A stretch of 64,000 nucleotides of DNA from Streptococcus sp. 29887. Lineage in GTDB: Bacteria; Bacillota; Bacilli; Lactobacillales; Streptococcaceae. The notes beneath the pieces were generated by a model. The model made no database searches, had not been told where the DNA came from, and saw only the letters and a list, made by a program, of their open reading frames with translations. Below, one piece after another: positions 1 through 9,231 of this stretch. Made by a program: the position numbers and the translations under genes. Location: NCBI RefSeq assembly GCF_032595075.1, contig NZ_CP118735.1, positions 1,454,001-1,518,000 on the forward strand, read 5' to 3'. Within the stretch, counting starts at the first letter, position 1. Every line of letters begins with the position of its first letter.

Positions 1-216
1 AAAGCTGCTGGCGCAGATAAAATTGCTGACTTGAGCTGGAATGGTGTTACTTATGGTAACTTCCTGAGCGCTGTTATCAACTTCTTGATCATCGGTACTG
101 TTTTGTTCTTCATCGTTAAGGCTGCTGAAAAAGCAATGCCTAAGAAAGAAGCAGCTCCTGCTGGTCCAACTCAAGAAGAATTGCTTGCAGAAATCCGCGA
201 CTTGTTGAAAAAATAA
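1..216 (+). CDS. mscL: Large-conductance mechanosensitive channel MscL, 3' part
   Basis: The first codons are already open and in frame, so the gene starts upstream of the window; about 71 C-terminal residues are present. They contain one hydrophobic segment (the second membrane helix, around [17 protein letters not shown]), a charged linker with KKEAAP, and a C-terminal amphipathic helix ending [13 protein letters not shown]. This order is typical of MscL, the homopentameric inner-membrane safety valve that opens under hypo-osmotic tension. A terminator follows the stop at once. The identification is firm although the N-terminal half is missing. Confidence 0.9.
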   Translation, partial: KAAGADKIADLSWNGVTYGNFLSAVINFLIIGTVLFFIVKAAEKAMPKKEAAPAGPTQEELLAEIRDLLKK

Positions 217-231
217 TCAATAAGATAGTGA

Positions 232-256
232 AACAGGCCCTGTGCCTGTTTTTCTT
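232..256 (+). terminator. Intrinsic terminator of mscL
   Basis: A 7-bp stem (AACAGGC / GCCTGTT) with a 5-nt loop is followed by a T-rich run, 16 nt after the mscL stop. Confidence 0.85.
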
Positions 257-274
257 TTGCACTATGACAAAAAG

Positions 275-300
275 AAGATGTGAGCCACTACTCACATCTT
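275..300 (-). terminator. Intrinsic terminator of galE
   Basis: A perfect 10-bp inverted repeat (AAGATGTGAG / CTCACATCTT, loop ccacta) lies just past the galE stop. Read on the minus strand it is followed by CTTTTT. Confidence 0.85.
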
Positions 301-303
301 TTC

Positions 304-1317
304 TTATCCTTCATATCCATTTGGATTTTTAGACTGCCAGTTCCACGTATCACGACACATGTCTTCAATTGTTTTTTCTGTTTTCCAGTTGAGTTCTGCC
401 AAAGCTTTATCGGCGTTAGCATAGCAGGTCGCTACATCACCCGGACGACGGTCAACGATTTTATAAGGTACCGGTACACCATTCACTTTTTCAAAAGCCT
501 GAACCAGTTCTAAAACACTGGTTCCTTGACCGGAACCAAGGTTATAGGTATGGACACCTGCTGTCGTTGAGATTTTTTCCAGCGCCTTGATGTGACCAAG
601 AGCCAAGTCAATGACGTGGATATAGTCACGAACACCTGTTCCATCCACTGTATCATAGTCATTACCAAAGACGCTGAGTTCTGGACGTTTGCCAACAGCA
701 ACTTGAGCCACAAACGGCATAAGGTTGTTTGGAATACCAGCTGGATCTTCACCGATTAGACCTGATTCATGGGCACCGATTGGGTTGAAATAACGGAGAA
801 GAGCAATGCTCCATTCCTTGTCTGCCACTTCTACATCACGCAGGATTTGTTCCAACATGACTTTTGTATAACCATAAGGGTTAGTTGCGCTGGTTGGCAT
901 GGTTTCAACTAAAGGCGATGGGTTGTTAAGGCCATAAACCGTTGCGCTGGATGAGAAGACAATCTTCTTGACACCAAACTCTGCCATAACTTCCACCAAA
1001 GCCAAAGTGGACATGATATTATTTTCATAATACATGACTGGTTTTTCAACAGATTCACCAACCGCCTTGTAGCCAGCAAAGTGAATAGCTGATTCAATAT
1101 TTTCTTTTTCAAAAACCTCACGAAGAGCAGCCTTATCTGCTACATCCAATTCATAGAAAGTTGGACGTTTGCCAGTGATGGTTTCGATGCGATCCAAAAC
1201 CAAAATACTTGAGTTGGAGAGATTATCTACGATGACAACGTCTTTTCCCAACTTCAACAACTCCACAACGGTGTGACTACCAATATAGCCAGCTCCACCT
1301 GTAACCAAGATACTCAT
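304..1317 (-). CDS. galE: UDP-glucose 4-epimerase
   Basis: A 337-residue extended short-chain dehydrogenase, the usual GalE length. The N-terminal NAD-binding motif TGGAGYIG is at residues 6-13. The catalytic SSSATVYG stretch with Ser124, Tyr148 and Lys152 (YGYTK) is intact. GalE interconverts UDP-glucose and UDP-galactose in the cytosol, for the Leloir pathway and as a source of UDP-galactose for surface polysaccharides. AAGGAG stands 8 nt before the ATG. No other gal gene is adjacent and it has its own terminator, so it looks monocistronic; a role in capsule or glycan precursor supply is inference. Confidence 0.95.
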   Translation of the reverse strand: MSILVTGGAGYIGSHTVVELLKLGKDVVIVDNLSNSSILVLDRIETITGKRPTFYELDVADKAALREVFEKENIESAIHFAGYKAVGESVEKPVMYYENNIMSTLALVEVMAEFGVKKIVFSSSATVYGLNNPSPLVETMPTSATNPYGYTKVMLEQILRDVEVADKEWSIALLRYFNPIGAHESGLIGEDPAGIPNNLMPFVAQVAVGKRPELSVFGNDYDTVDGTGVRDYIHVIDLALGHIKALEKISTTAGVHTYNLGSGQGTSVLELVQAFEKVNGVPVPYKIVDRRPGDVATCYANADKALAELNWKTEKTIEDMCRDTWNWQSKNPNGYEG

Positions 1318-1385
1318 ATATACTCCTTTTCACTTGGACAATATTTTATATACTTATTATAAGTTAGACAGGCTGAAAAGTAAAC

Positions 1386-1408
1386 AAAAAAACAGCCCTC
1401 AGGCTGTT
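1386..1408 (-). terminator. Intrinsic terminator of rpsU
   Basis: AACAGCC / GGCTGTT stem with loop ctca. On the minus strand it is followed by a run of seven Ts. Confidence 0.85.
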
Positions 1409-1417
1409 CAAATTCAA

Positions 1418-1594
1418 TTAGAATTTTTTACGCTTGCGAGCTGCTTCTGATTTACGTTTACGTTTTACAGATGGTTTCTCGTAGAATTCGCGTTTGCGTG
1501 TTTCTTGAAGAGTACCAGCTTTAGTAACCGCACGTTTGAAACGACGAAGAGCATCATCAAGTGATTCGTTCTTGCGTACTACTGTTTTTGACAT
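1418..1594 (-). CDS. rpsU: 30S ribosomal protein S21
   Basis: 58 residues, very basic, beginning [21 protein letters not shown] and ending in a Lys/Arg tail, which is the S21 signature. S21 joins the small subunit near the 3' end of 16S rRNA and is needed for initiation. An in-frame codon eight residues upstream could extend the frame, but GAGGGGAG sits ideally before the ATG at 1594 and the family begins at this Met. It has its own terminator. Confidence 0.96.
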
Positions 1595-1677
1595 TATTTT
1601 CACTCCCCTCAATTTCAAAGTCTTACTTATTTTACTGTAAATTCACCACATTGTCAAGAGGTTTTTCTTGGCTAATG

Positions 1678-2292
1678 TTATTTTTTAACCATCCTAAGCC
1701 ACAGCAAAGAGAGCACTTCATATAGGATGAAAAAGAGAATAAAGCAATGAAGGAAAAATTCCTGTGGAAGTATATAAATAACCGGATCTTTCAGCGGGTC
1801 AAAGAGCCAGGTCGAATCACCAGGAAAGAGCAGATGATGGAAGAGGACAAAAAAGCTATCAAAACCAATCAGCATGCCCATCACTGCAATCATCACTGGA
1901 GCAAGAGCCATCCACATAAAAACAGTTCGATAGAGTTTTCCATATCCTTTTCGCACCACTTCTTTCCAAAAATAGAATACCGCAGGCAAACTAATCAGGA
2001 AAATAACCTGTGCCAGATGAAAGAGACCTTTCACATCCGCAAAATGTTTCAGACCATCAGCTGAAGAGGAAAAATTGGGCATGTCTAAAACACTTGCAAA
2101 TGGATTGATCAGATAGTTCATCAAGATATTAAAATTATAGGAAATATCTGATGACTTCATGTAAACAACTTTTTCCAACCCCAAAAAAGAAATCTCAAGC
2201 GGATAAACTAGCCAAGCTAGATAGATGGTTCCTAGAACTGCTGCCGACAAGACAAATAAAATCGTTCCGATAATCTGTAACTTAGTTCTCAT
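1678..2292 (-). CDS. TIGR01906-family integral membrane protein
   Basis: 204 residues with about four or five hydrophobic helices: one at the N-terminus, two in the middle, and one near the C-terminus before a basic tail. The long polar loop carries [15 protein letters not shown], a pattern I associate with the TIGR01906/DUF1461 membrane family of lactobacillales, whose function is unknown. The start at 2292 is chosen because GGAG lies 7 nt before that ATG. It overlaps the 3' end of the HAD gene by 11 nt, so the two are translationally coupled. It is the last gene of the hemW operon. Confidence 0.8.
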   Translation of the reverse strand: MRTKLQIIGTILFVLSAAVLGTIYLAWLVYPLEISFLGLEKVVYMKSSDISYNFNILMNYLINPFASVLDMPNFSSSADGLKHFADVKGLFHLAQVIFLISLPAVFYFWKEVVRKGYGKLYRTVFMWMALAPVMIAVMGMLIGFDSFFVLFHHLLFPGDSTWLFDPLKDPVIYILPQEFFLHCFILFFILYEVLSLLWLRMVKK

Positions 2293-3055
2293 CAAAACTC
2301 CATTCATCTAGGCTGTTGAGGACATGGGTCGGAGCAAGGGGTAAGTCTGCTACTTCTTCTGGTTTAGTGAAGCCAGTCAAGACCAATAAGGTTGGGAAAC
2401 CATTGTCAATCCCTGCACGAATATCCGTCAGGTAGTTATCCCCCACCATAACTGTTTGACTGCGTTCTGTTCCTAAAATCTCCAGAGCCTTGTCCATGAT
2501 AATGGCTTCAGGCTTGCCAATAAAGATCGGCTCAACACGGGTAGCAGCTTTCAAGAGTGCAATCAATGAACCAGCACCCGGCAAGTGACCACGCTCCGTC
2601 GGAATGTTGAGGTCAGGATTAGTACCAATAAAAGTCGCCCCCTTTTGAATAGCCAAGGTGGCAATAGTCAGTTTTTCATAGGTCAACTGAGTATCCAAAC
2701 CGACAACAACATAGGCTGGATTTTCCGTATCTTCCACATAACCAGCCTCAAAAATGGCAGACTTGAGCCCGTCTTCTCCAATGACATAGACTGTCTTTTC
2801 CTTGCCCAAGTCATTCATGTAGTCCACAGTAGCCAGACTAGCTGTATAGATGGTTTCAAGCGGTGTTTCGATATTAAAATTCTCCGCCAACATAGTCTGC
2901 ACCATCTCAGGACGACGGGTGGTATTGTTGGTCACAAAGAGATAGGGAATGTTGCGCTCCTGCAAGCCATGAATAAACCGTTCACCAGCTGGAATTCGTT
3001 TCTTCCCTTCATAAATGGTACCATCTAAATCAATCAAATAGCCTTGATAGGTCAT
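2282..3055 (-). CDS. HAD-superfamily phosphatase, NagD/HAD-IIA type
   Basis: 257 residues. The catalytic loop DLDGTIYEG is at residues 9-17, followed by motif II VTNNTTR, and motif III/IV lies in [15 protein letters not shown]...VGDNYLTDI. This is the class-IIA (NagD-like) architecture with a large cap between motifs II and III. Family members dephosphorylate small sugars and nucleotides; the substrate cannot be read from sequence. Nine bases separate it from the upstream NUDIX gene, consistent with one transcript. Confidence 0.88.
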   Translation of the reverse strand: MTYQGYLIDLDGTIYEGKKRIPAGERFIHGLQERNIPYLFVTNNTTRRPEMVQTMLAENFNIETPLETIYTASLATVDYMNDLGKEKTVYVIGEDGLKSAIFEAGYVEDTENPAYVVVGLDTQLTYEKLTIATLAIQKGATFIGTNPDLNIPTERGHLPGAGSLIALLKAATRVEPIFIGKPEAIIMDKALEILGTERSQTVMVGDNYLTDIRAGIDNGFPTLLVLTGFTKPEEVADLPLAPTHVLNSLDEWSFDEN

Positions 3056-3064
3056 ACTTTCTCC

Positions 3065-3682
3065 TTAATCAAATCGTGTTTCCCAGTGCTCAGACCGACT
3101 GGCTTCCAAGCAAAGTGCTAACTGCTCAGCTGTATTTTTCCCAAGCGAGAGCGGCGGTAAATCGTCTAAGCTGAAAAAGCCACTGGCGACTGTTTCCGAA
3201 TTGGGCTGAAACTTCCCGCCAAGGAGACGACATAGAATGAAGACCTTGATCACACGGTGGGCAGACTTGGCAGGATTGTTCTTGTGCTTGTCCAAAATCG
3301 CCACCACACGTTGAGCCTCCACATCCAGCCCCGCTTCTTCCTTTACTTCCTTGACTACATTGTCCTTGACAGACTGGTCCACATCGCACCAACCACCTGG
3401 TAAGGACCAGAACCCATCGTTTTCCTGGACCAGTAGGATTTTATCCTCTTGGAAAATGGCTGCGCGGGTATCCAGCTTGGGTGTCTGATAGCCTGTTTCA
3501 TTGCAAAACAAGTCTTTCACCACTTCCAAGGGCTGCCCAGACGGTTCTACTAACATCTCTGCCGCAATCTGTCTGATTTCTTCGAAACGCTCCATGTCAT
3601 AAACATCTTTTCCATAGGCCAAGCCTGTCTGAGCCAAGGCTTGTAAACGTACGGCCCATTCCAACCACTTATCCTGCGACAT
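3065..3682 (-). CDS. NUDIX hydrolase with N-terminal helical domain
   Basis: 205 residues from MSQDKWLEW. The first ~65 residues resemble the helical domain found N-terminal to a group of Gram-positive NUDIX enzymes. The NUDIX box follows as GGWCDVDQSVKDNVVKEVKE-EAGLDV, with the REXXEE helix read as VKEVKEEAG. The start at 3682 has GGAGGGA 5 nt upstream and overlaps the thioesterase stop by 14 nt; a longer frame to 3727 lacks such a site. Members cleave nucleoside diphosphates linked to another group, often ADP-ribose or damaged nucleotides; the substrate here is unknown. Confidence 0.88.
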   Translation of the reverse strand: MSQDKWLEWAVRLQALAQTGLAYGKDVYDMERFEEIRQIAAEMLVEPSGQPLEVVKDLFCNETGYQTPKLDTRAAIFQEDKILLVQENDGFWSLPGGWCDVDQSVKDNVVKEVKEEAGLDVEAQRVVAILDKHKNNPAKSAHRVIKVFILCRLLGGKFQPNSETVASGFFSLDDLPPLSLGKNTAEQLALCLEASRSEHWETRFD

Positions 3683-4409
3683 GACTTTCCCTCCATTCGA
3701 TGACAGCTTGCGCATGGATATGCCCATCTACCACAATCTCATGCTGGCTGATGCCATCTACTGCCACCATGCGTGAACTTACCAAGCTAGTTGCCTCTAC
3801 TTCTTTGAGATACTTGAGTTGGATTTTTTTAGGGACATGGCAGAGCAGAAAATCATAGCCCAGTGCTTCATACATCCATTCCAGATACTTGCTATTATTG
3901 ACATGACCATTCATATCCAAATCAAAATAGCGAACAGGAAATTCTTGAACAGATGGATTTTCCAAGAGCTGATACTTAGGTGCCCGAGGCAATTTCTTAA
4001 CCTGCTCAGACTGATAAGGAGCAATCAAGACTTCTGGAACAGGAGCAACCTTGCGACTCTCAAAATCAATCAAGACAAAATAACAGAGAATATCTAGCAA
4101 GAGATTACCAGCTTCATCATAGATATAAAACATCCGATGACAGAAAAACTTGTTGTAGGCAACCGCTTCTGTTTTAATCGTGATGGTTTCATTGTACTTG
4201 GGTAGGGCTTGAATAGTCAGTTCATAGTCTGTCACCACCCAAATCAAGCCAAATTCCTGAAAAACATAGAGGTCACTGCGCCCTAGTTCCTCTGACTGTC
4301 GGCCAGAAAGCCCCAGACAATAGGAAATCAAGTCAGGCAGTTTGATTTCTTGTTTAACATCCACCATATCAAAGGGAATGGTGAAGTCTTCTTGGTAGCT
4401 TAGTCCCAT
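3669..4409 (-). CDS. Acyl-ACP thioesterase
   Basis: 246 residues with the double hot-dog layout of bacterial acyl-ACP thioesterases. The second half contains FPVRYFDLDMNGHVNNSKYLEW, the conserved N-H-V-N segment carrying the catalytic Asn/His. It would release free fatty acids from acyl-ACP in the cytosol. It is the second gene of the hemW operon, starting 13 nt after the hemW stop, an arrangement common in streptococci. Confidence 0.88.
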   Translation of the reverse strand: MGLSYQEDFTIPFDMVDVKQEIKLPDLISYCLGLSGRQSEELGRSDLYVFQEFGLIWVVTDYELTIQALPKYNETITIKTEAVAYNKFFCHRMFYIYDEAGNLLLDILCYFVLIDFESRKVAPVPEVLIAPYQSEQVKKLPRAPKYQLLENPSVQEFPVRYFDLDMNGHVNNSKYLEWMYEALGYDFLLCHVPKKIQLKYLKEVEATSLVSSRMVAVDGISQHEIVVDGHIHAQAVIEWRESHVAG

Positions 4410-4421
4410 TGTGTCCTCTTT

Positions 4422-5558
4422 CTAATCTTCTATAATGAAACGCTCGGCAACTGTATCGCCAAGAAACAAGCCCTTTTTGGTCATCCGAAGCCAACGGTCT
4501 TCTTCTTGCAAGAGGCCTTCATTTTTCAAGTCCCTGACCACCTGACCGTAGCGGTCTTCAAAAGAGATACCAAACTTCTCTTCGAATCGCTCAATGGACA
4601 CGCCAGTTTTTTTCCGTAGGCCCAAAAACATCTCTTCTTCCATCTGCTCGGTCTGGCTGAGGAATTCTTCGTGCAGGCGAGAATGGCCTTTCTCGCGGAT
4701 GGACTTGAGGTAGTGCTGAATGGGGCCGCGGTTGCGGTAGCGCATGCCGTCGATGTAGCCAGATGCTCCAGCTCCTAGACCATAGTACTCCGAGTTGTCC
4801 CAGTACATGAGGTTGTGGCGACTTTCAAATCCTGGCTTGGTGAAATTGGAGATTTCGTAGTGCTCGAAACCATTTTTCTCCAACTCTTGAAGGATGTAGT
4901 CGAACATATCGGACTCCACATCTTCGTTGGGCAGATGGAGATTGCCGCGGCGTTGGCGGTTCATGAAGACCGTGTGGTTCTCCAAAATCAAGCTATAGAG
5001 GCTCATGTGGGGAATGTCTAGCTCTAAGGCCTTGGCGACATTGTCCACCACCTGCTCCATGGTCTGACCAGGCAGGGCATAAATCAGATCAATGGAAATA
5101 TTGTGGAAACCCGCTTCCTTGAGGGCTGCAATGGTTTCATAAATCTGGGTCTGGTTATGGCTGCGACCGATTTTTTTCAGCATACGGTCGTCAAATGTCT
5201 GAACACCAAGCGACACTCGATTGCACCTGGATTTTTTCAGAACCGCAATCTTATCCGCCGTCAAGTCACCTGGATTGGCCTCGATAGTGAATTCTTCCAG
5301 CTGTGACAAGTCCAACTGGTCCTCCAGATTGACCAAAAGGTAGTCCAGCTGGTCTGCCGAGAGAGCCGATGGTGTTCCGCCTCCGATGTAGAGGGTCTTG
5401 AGGGCTGGCAGGTCGTAAAATTTGACCTCTTCCATAAGGGCAGTCAAATACTCATCAACAGGCTGGTTCTTAATAAAGACCTTGGAAAAGTCACAATAGT
5501 AACAAATCTGGGTACAAAATGGAATGTGGATATAGGCTGATGTCGGTCGTTTTTTCAT
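4422..5558 (-). CDS. hemW: Radical SAM family haem chaperone HemW
   Basis: 378 residues. Cys15, Cys19 and Cys22 form the CxxxCxxC iron-sulfur site of radical SAM proteins, followed by the GGGTPS motif of the S-adenosylmethionine pocket. The C-terminal third is the HemN_C-like winged domain. HemW proteins were long annotated as oxygen-independent coproporphyrinogen oxidases but lack the extra cysteine of HemN; they bind haem and are thought to deliver it. Streptococci lack haem synthesis, which fits a chaperone rather than an enzyme. There is no Shine-Dalgarno sequence; the promoter -10 box ends 7 nt before the ATG (see separate entry). Confidence 0.93.
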   Translation of the reverse strand: MKKRPTSAYIHIPFCTQICYYCDFSKVFIKNQPVDEYLTALMEEVKFYDLPALKTLYIGGGTPSALSADQLDYLLVNLEDQLDLSQLEEFTIEANPGDLTADKIAVLKKSRCNRVSLGVQTFDDRMLKKIGRSHNQTQIYETIAALKEAGFHNISIDLIYALPGQTMEQVVDNVAKALELDIPHMSLYSLILENHTVFMNRQRRGNLHLPNEDVESDMFDYILQELEKNGFEHYEISNFTKPGFESRHNLMYWDNSEYYGLGAGASGYIDGMRYRNRGPIQHYLKSIREKGHSRLHEEFLSQTEQMEEEMFLGLRKKTGVSIERFEEKFGISFEDRYGQVVRDLKNEGLLQEEDRWLRMTKKGLFLGDTVAERFIIED

Positions 5559-5565
5559 ACCAACT

Positions 5566-5571
5566 ATTATA
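5566..5571 (-). promoter_or_regulatory. Extended -10 box of hemW operon, probably leaderless
   Basis: Minus-strand TGC-TATAAT with exactly seven bases between the hexamer and the ATG at 5558. Transcription would start on or next to the first coding base, giving a leaderless mRNA. No ribosome-binding site is visible. Confidence 0.65.
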
Positions 5572-5604
5572 GCACACTGTCACTAAAAATATTTTCCTGA
5601 GCCT

Positions 5605-5633
5605 TTGCCTCCCCCCTCAAATAATGATATAAT
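5605..5633 (+). promoter_or_regulatory. SigA promoter of the VanZ-like gene
   Basis: TTGCCT, a 17-nt spacer, then TATAAT, followed by AAAGGAGG and the ATG at 5652. The spacer contains six consecutive Cs. Confidence 0.7.
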
Positions 5634-5651
5634 GAAAAAAGGAGGTCCTCT

Positions 5652-6230
5652 ATGAAAAAAGAAGTTATCTATGACTGTATTAACCTGATCCTGTCATTTC
5701 TACTTTGCCGCTGGCTCTTTATGACCTTTCTTTTTTACCAGTTCTCGACCATTTTTATGACGGTTGATTTTTGGCCGGCGCTTGCAGCAATCCTGTTAAT
5801 GACTGGGGTTTGCTTTACCCTATTTCGACTGGTCTATCAGCCGGGCATTTCGCGACTGACACTTTGTTTTTTCTATGGATGCTATGGTTTTCTGCTGCTT
5901 TACCTCCTCTTTTTCAAAAGCATGGGTGTCAGAGGTGTCAACTGGGATCTCCTTAGTACCTTCTCTCAAGACCTATTTCTCAATCCTGCTATATTGGTCT
6001 TTAACCTCTTACTCTTTTTACCACTTGGGTTACTTTTTTCATTTTCTTGGAAAAAACTTTCTCTCTTTGTAGAGGCCATATTGCTAGTTGAAGCCTGTCA
6101 ATTCTTCTTTTCATTGGGCTTCTTTGACCTTAGCGATATCTTGCTTAACACCTCTGGCTTTGCCCTCGGAAACCTCTTGGGACAATCCGCAATGGCTCAA
6201 TATTTTAAAAATAGAATACAGAAAAAATGA
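5652..6230 (+). CDS. VanZ-like family membrane protein
   Basis: 192 residues with five predicted hydrophobic helices. The stretch NPAILVFNLLLFLPLGLLFSF and the following helix-rich C-terminus (EACQFFFSLGFFDLSDILLNTSGFALGNLLG) match the VanZ-like domain. The founding member raises teicoplanin resistance; most streptococcal relatives have no known role. It stands alone between divergent hemW and a terminator, with AGGAGG 7 nt before the ATG. Confidence 0.85.
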   Translation: MKKEVIYDCINLILSFLLCRWLFMTFLFYQFSTIFMTVDFWPALAAILLMTGVCFTLFRLVYQPGISRLTLCFFYGCYGFLLLYLLFFKSMGVRGVNWDLLSTFSQDLFLNPAILVFNLLLFLPLGLLFSFSWKKLSLFVEAILLVEACQFFFSLGFFDLSDILLNTSGFALGNLLGQSAMAQYFKNRIQKK

Positions 6231-6249
6231 CCCCGAAAGGTCATTTTTA
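6223..6249 (+). terminator. Terminator of the VanZ-like gene
   Basis: AAAATGACC / GGTCATTTT stem with loop ccgaaa, overlapping the stop codon. It is A/T-flanked on both sides, so it could act in both directions. Confidence 0.8.
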
Positions 6250-6257
6250 GTTTATTT

Positions 6258-6360
6258 ATACTCAATGAAAATCAAAAGTAGCCTAGGAAACGAAGCCGAC
6301 GATAGAACTCAAGTTCATCTAGGCTCTTGACAACGGATAATTTTGATTTTCGAAGAGTAT
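6258..6360. repeat. RUP-like mini-element (MITE) with imperfect terminal inverted repeats
   Basis: A 103-bp segment bounded by ATACTCAATGAAAATCAAAA on the left and the complement of ATACTCTTCGAAAATCAAAA on the right (16 of 20 positions match), with TA at both edges. The ends look like those of the pneumococcal RUP elements mobilised by IS630-type transposases. It carries no ORF. It ends 4 nt before the glgP stop codon, so its ends may supply the glgP transcript terminus. Confidence 0.7.
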
Positions 6361-6364
6361 TAGC

Positions 6365-8632
6365 TTACTTAGCTTCCAAATGCCAAATATCTTCGTTGTA
6401 CTGTTGAATAGTACGGTCTGATGAGAAGAATCCTGCTTTAGCAATGTTGACGATAACCTTATCCAACCAGCTGTCGCGGTCTTCATAGTCTGCTAACATT
6501 CTTTCCTTGGTCGCAATGTAGTCTTCCAAGTCCAGCAAGGTCATGAAGTGGTCATTATGCTTGAGGTTGTCCTGCAAGCGCCAGAGGCGTTCATCAATAC
6601 CACCAGCATGACGAATGGTATCAGATGTGATGAAGTCGATCAATGGACGGATAGCATCTCGTTCGTAGAATGCATATGGATGGTAAGTTCCATTTGCATA
6701 GTGGTCAATAACAGTTTGGCTATCTTGACCGAAAATATAGATATTTTCATCACCGACCAACTCATGAATTTCCACGTTTGCACCGTCGTCTGTACCAATA
6801 GTTAAGGCACCGTTGAGCATGAATTTCATATTACCAGTACCTGATGCTTCTTTAGACGCAAGAGAAATCTGTTCTGAAATATCTGCCGCTGGGATGATGA
6901 AGCTTGCTTCGGTTACATTGTAGTTTTCAATCATAACCAGCTGCAAGTGTGGTGCCACTTCTGGATCATTTTTAATAACCTGTGACAAGACCAAAATCAA
7001 GTGAATGATGTCTTGGGCAGTTGTGTAAGCTGGAGCTGCCTTTCCACCGAAGAAGACAGTCAGTGGACGAGTTGGAATATTGCCAGCCTTGATATCCAGA
7101 TACTTATGGATCACATAGAGGACATTCATCTGTTGGCGTTTGTATTCGTGCATGCGCTTGATTTGTACATCAAAGATGGACTCTGGATTGACATGTACAC
7201 CTTGAGTTTTGGCAATATGACGTTGTAGTTTACGCTTGTTGTGCTGCTTGGTTTCTTCCAACCATTTCTTCAACTCTTTGCTGTCTTTGTGGTCCATGAG
7301 TTTTTCCAACTCGCTGGCATCATGGTGGTAGCCATGTCCAAGTAGGCCATCAAGATAGTTAGCCAAGCTTGGGTTAGCATGCATGAGCCAACGACGGAAG
7401 GTAATACCATTTGTCTTGTTGTTAAACTTCTCTGGGTAAAGCTCGTAGAAGGCTCTCAACTCAGATGTCTTCAAAATCTCAGTATGAAGGGCTGCTACAC
7501 CGTTGATAGAGTAGCCGTAGTGAATATCCATGTGGGCCATGTGGACACGGCCATGCTCATCGATGATATTAACCGCTGGATCATTTTTCACTTCTTTGGC
7601 ACGGCGGTCCAACTCCTCGATAAATGGTACTAAGTGAGGCACCACATGGTTCAAGAAGTCAAGTGGCCATTTTTCAAGGGCTTCAGACAAGATTGTATGG
7701 TTGGTATAGGCAGTCATTTTCTTAACAATTTCGATTGCCTCATCGAAGGAAATGCCACGAAGTTCCAAAAGACGAATTAATTCTGGAATGACAAGTGATG
7801 GGTGGGTATCGTTGATTTGAACCACTGCATAATCAGGTAGGTCATGGAGGTTTGACCCTTTGGCAACAGCTTCGTCAATCAAGAGTTGGGCTGCATTGGA
7901 TACCATGAAATATTGTTGGAAGATTCGCAGAACTTTACCATCATCTGTTGAATCATCTGGGTAGAGGAAGAGGGTCAAGTTGCGGAAAATATCTTCCTTA
8001 TCAAACTCGATCCCATCATAGATGATATTGTCATCCACAGAGCCTAAGTCAAACAAGCGTAGACGATTCTTTCGTTCTGTCTTATAGCCAGGTACATCGA
8101 TATCGTACAACTTAGAAGTCAAAGTAAAGTTTGCAAAAGGTACTTGATAAGAAATTGGTGACTCAGTCAACCAAGAACGTGGCGTAATCCACTCATTTGG
8201 CACTGCCGATTGTTGGTGGTATTCAAACAACTGGCGGAAAAGACCAAAGTGATAGTTCAGACCAACACCATCACCATTTAGTCCAAGACTAGCAATGGAA
8301 TCCAGGAAACAAGCAGCCAAGCGACCCAAACCACCGTTACCAAGAGATGGCTCCATTTCGATATCTTCAATGGCAATCAAGTCCTTACCTGCAGCTGCTA
8401 ACTGGCTTTTCACCTCATCGTAAACACCTAAGTTAATCAAGTTGTTAGACAAGAGTTTACCAATCAAGAATTCCGCAGAAATGTAGTAGACCTTTTTCTT
8501 CTGCTCATTGGTGTATTTTGCTTCACTCTGTTGCTTTGTAAATGCGAGCAAAGCATAATAAAGTTCATGGTCGGAACAGTCCTCGATACGCTTGGCATAC
8601 ATGGATTGGACAAAATTTTGTAAGTTAATCAC
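6365..8632 (-). CDS. glgP: Glycogen/maltodextrin phosphorylase
   Basis: 755 residues, the size of bacterial maltodextrin-type phosphorylases. The N-terminal region carries [19 protein letters not shown]. The pyridoxal-phosphate site is at [20 protein letters not shown] near residue 610, with the Schiff-base lysine. It releases glucose-1-phosphate from alpha-1,4-glucans in the cytosol. Translation starts with GTG, with GGAG 7 nt upstream. The partner 4-alpha-glucanotransferase is not adjacent. The promoter has two LacI-family-type operators, consistent with carbon-catabolite and/or maltose control. Confidence 0.94.
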   Translation of the reverse strand: MINLQNFVQSMYAKRIEDCSDHELYYALLAFTKQQSEAKYTNEQKKKVYYISAEFLIGKLLSNNLINLGVYDEVKSQLAAAGKDLIAIEDIEMEPSLGNGGLGRLAACFLDSIASLGLNGDGVGLNYHFGLFRQLFEYHQQSAVPNEWITPRSWLTESPISYQVPFANFTLTSKLYDIDVPGYKTERKNRLRLFDLGSVDDNIIYDGIEFDKEDIFRNLTLFLYPDDSTDDGKVLRIFQQYFMVSNAAQLLIDEAVAKGSNLHDLPDYAVVQINDTHPSLVIPELIRLLELRGISFDEAIEIVKKMTAYTNHTILSEALEKWPLDFLNHVVPHLVPFIEELDRRAKEVKNDPAVNIIDEHGRVHMAHMDIHYGYSINGVAALHTEILKTSELRAFYELYPEKFNNKTNGITFRRWLMHANPSLANYLDGLLGHGYHHDASELEKLMDHKDSKELKKWLEETKQHNKRKLQRHIAKTQGVHVNPESIFDVQIKRMHEYKRQQMNVLYVIHKYLDIKAGNIPTRPLTVFFGGKAAPAYTTAQDIIHLILVLSQVIKNDPEVAPHLQLVMIENYNVTEASFIIPAADISEQISLASKEASGTGNMKFMLNGALTIGTDDGANVEIHELVGDENIYIFGQDSQTVIDHYANGTYHPYAFYERDAIRPLIDFITSDTIRHAGGIDERLWRLQDNLKHNDHFMTLLDLEDYIATKERMLADYEDRDSWLDKVIVNIAKAGFFSSDRTIQQYNEDIWHLEAK

Positions 8633-8669
8633 TGTTTATCTCCTTTTGTATATGTTAATGTAATCATTC

Positions 8670-8740
8670 AGAAACGTTTCTTATTTTTTTGTAAACGTTT
8701 TCTATACGATAATTATACCTTATTTAACGAAAAAAGGCAA
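8670..8740 (-). promoter_or_regulatory. glgP promoter with cre site and second LacI-type operator
   Basis: Minus-strand TTGCCT (8735-8740), 17-nt spacer, TATAAT (8712-8717). Downstream of the -10 lies a cre-like site, plus-strand TTGTAAACGTTTTCT (8689-8703), then the perfect palindrome AGAAACGTTTCT (8670-8681). The CG centres are 21 bp apart, two helical turns. CcpA is the likely ligand of the first; the second could bind CcpA or a MalR-type repressor. Confidence 0.75.
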
Positions 8741-8776
8741 GCTATTATACCATCCTGTATATAGTTCGCCTTTTTA
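8731..8776 (-). terminator. Terminator-like hairpin downstream of the HIRAN pseudogene
   Basis: AAAAAGGC and GCCTTTTT flank a partly paired interior. On the minus strand it ends in a T run that overlaps the glgP -35 box. Confidence 0.5.
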
Positions 8777-8814
8777 TTTTATAGCATTCAGAATGGACTG
8801 ATTAGCCCTGTCCC

Positions 8815-9202
8815 TTATTTTTTGCGATTATCTTTAAATTTTACAACCACACGAAGTTGACGCTCAGGGTGTTCAGTCAAATCAATCATTTGAACGCGGG
8901 CTTCAAGAATGTCACCATGTCCATAGAATAACATACGACTAATCAAGCTATTCTTATGCTTGGGAATGTAGCCTAGCTTTTTCCCTTGATACAGAATGAC
9001 AACAGCCTCTGAATCATAGGGATTGGTCGGTTCTGCAAGCATTTCTAAGGAAGTTCCCAGCTTCAACTCTTTTAACCATCGCTCCCTTCTCGTTTTCAAG
9101 GAGCGAGCTCAGACAGTCCACTGGACTGTCTGACTAGTAAGCAAATCCTGCCAAATGAAAATCTTCAACGTGACGTGTCGGTTCAAAATTTGCAAAAGTC
9201 AT
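8815..9202 (-). pseudogene. HIRAN-domain protein, disrupted by a palindrome-bearing insertion
   Basis: Reading from ATG at 9202 (GGAGG 6 nt upstream) gives MTFANFEPTRHVEDFHLAGFAY and then a TAG stop. After about 60 nt the family sequence resumes in another frame as LKELKLGTSLEMLAEPTNPYDSEAVVILYQGKKLGYIPK, the typical HIRAN body. The 3' frame is open from a TTG at 9099, which has no convincing ribosome site. HIRAN domains recognise DNA ends or stalled forks in larger proteins; stand-alone streptococcal copies are uncharacterised. The join contains a perfect 23-nt palindrome, the likely cause of the break. It follows deoD in the nucleoside operon. Confidence 0.75.
9110..9132. repeat. Perfect 23-nt palindrome inside the broken HIRAN gene
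   Basis: 11-bp arms CAGACAGTCCA / TGGACTGTCTG around a single central base. It coincides with the stop codon and frame change. It looks like a small dispersed palindromic repeat, although no second copy is present in the window. Confidence 0.7.
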
Positions 9203-9231
9203 AAGTAGCCTCCCTAGTAAAACCACTCAGC

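Noticed and set aside
5611-5616. Six-C run in the spacer of the VanZ-like gene promoter as a second phase-variable site
   Set aside because: Six bases is short for slippage and common by chance; not comparable with the nine-base tract at the adhesin.
6258-6360. A small non-coding RNA gene between the VanZ-like gene and glgP
   Set aside because: Terminal inverted repeats with TA edges and RUP-like ends explain the segment better as a mini-element; no promoter is visible.
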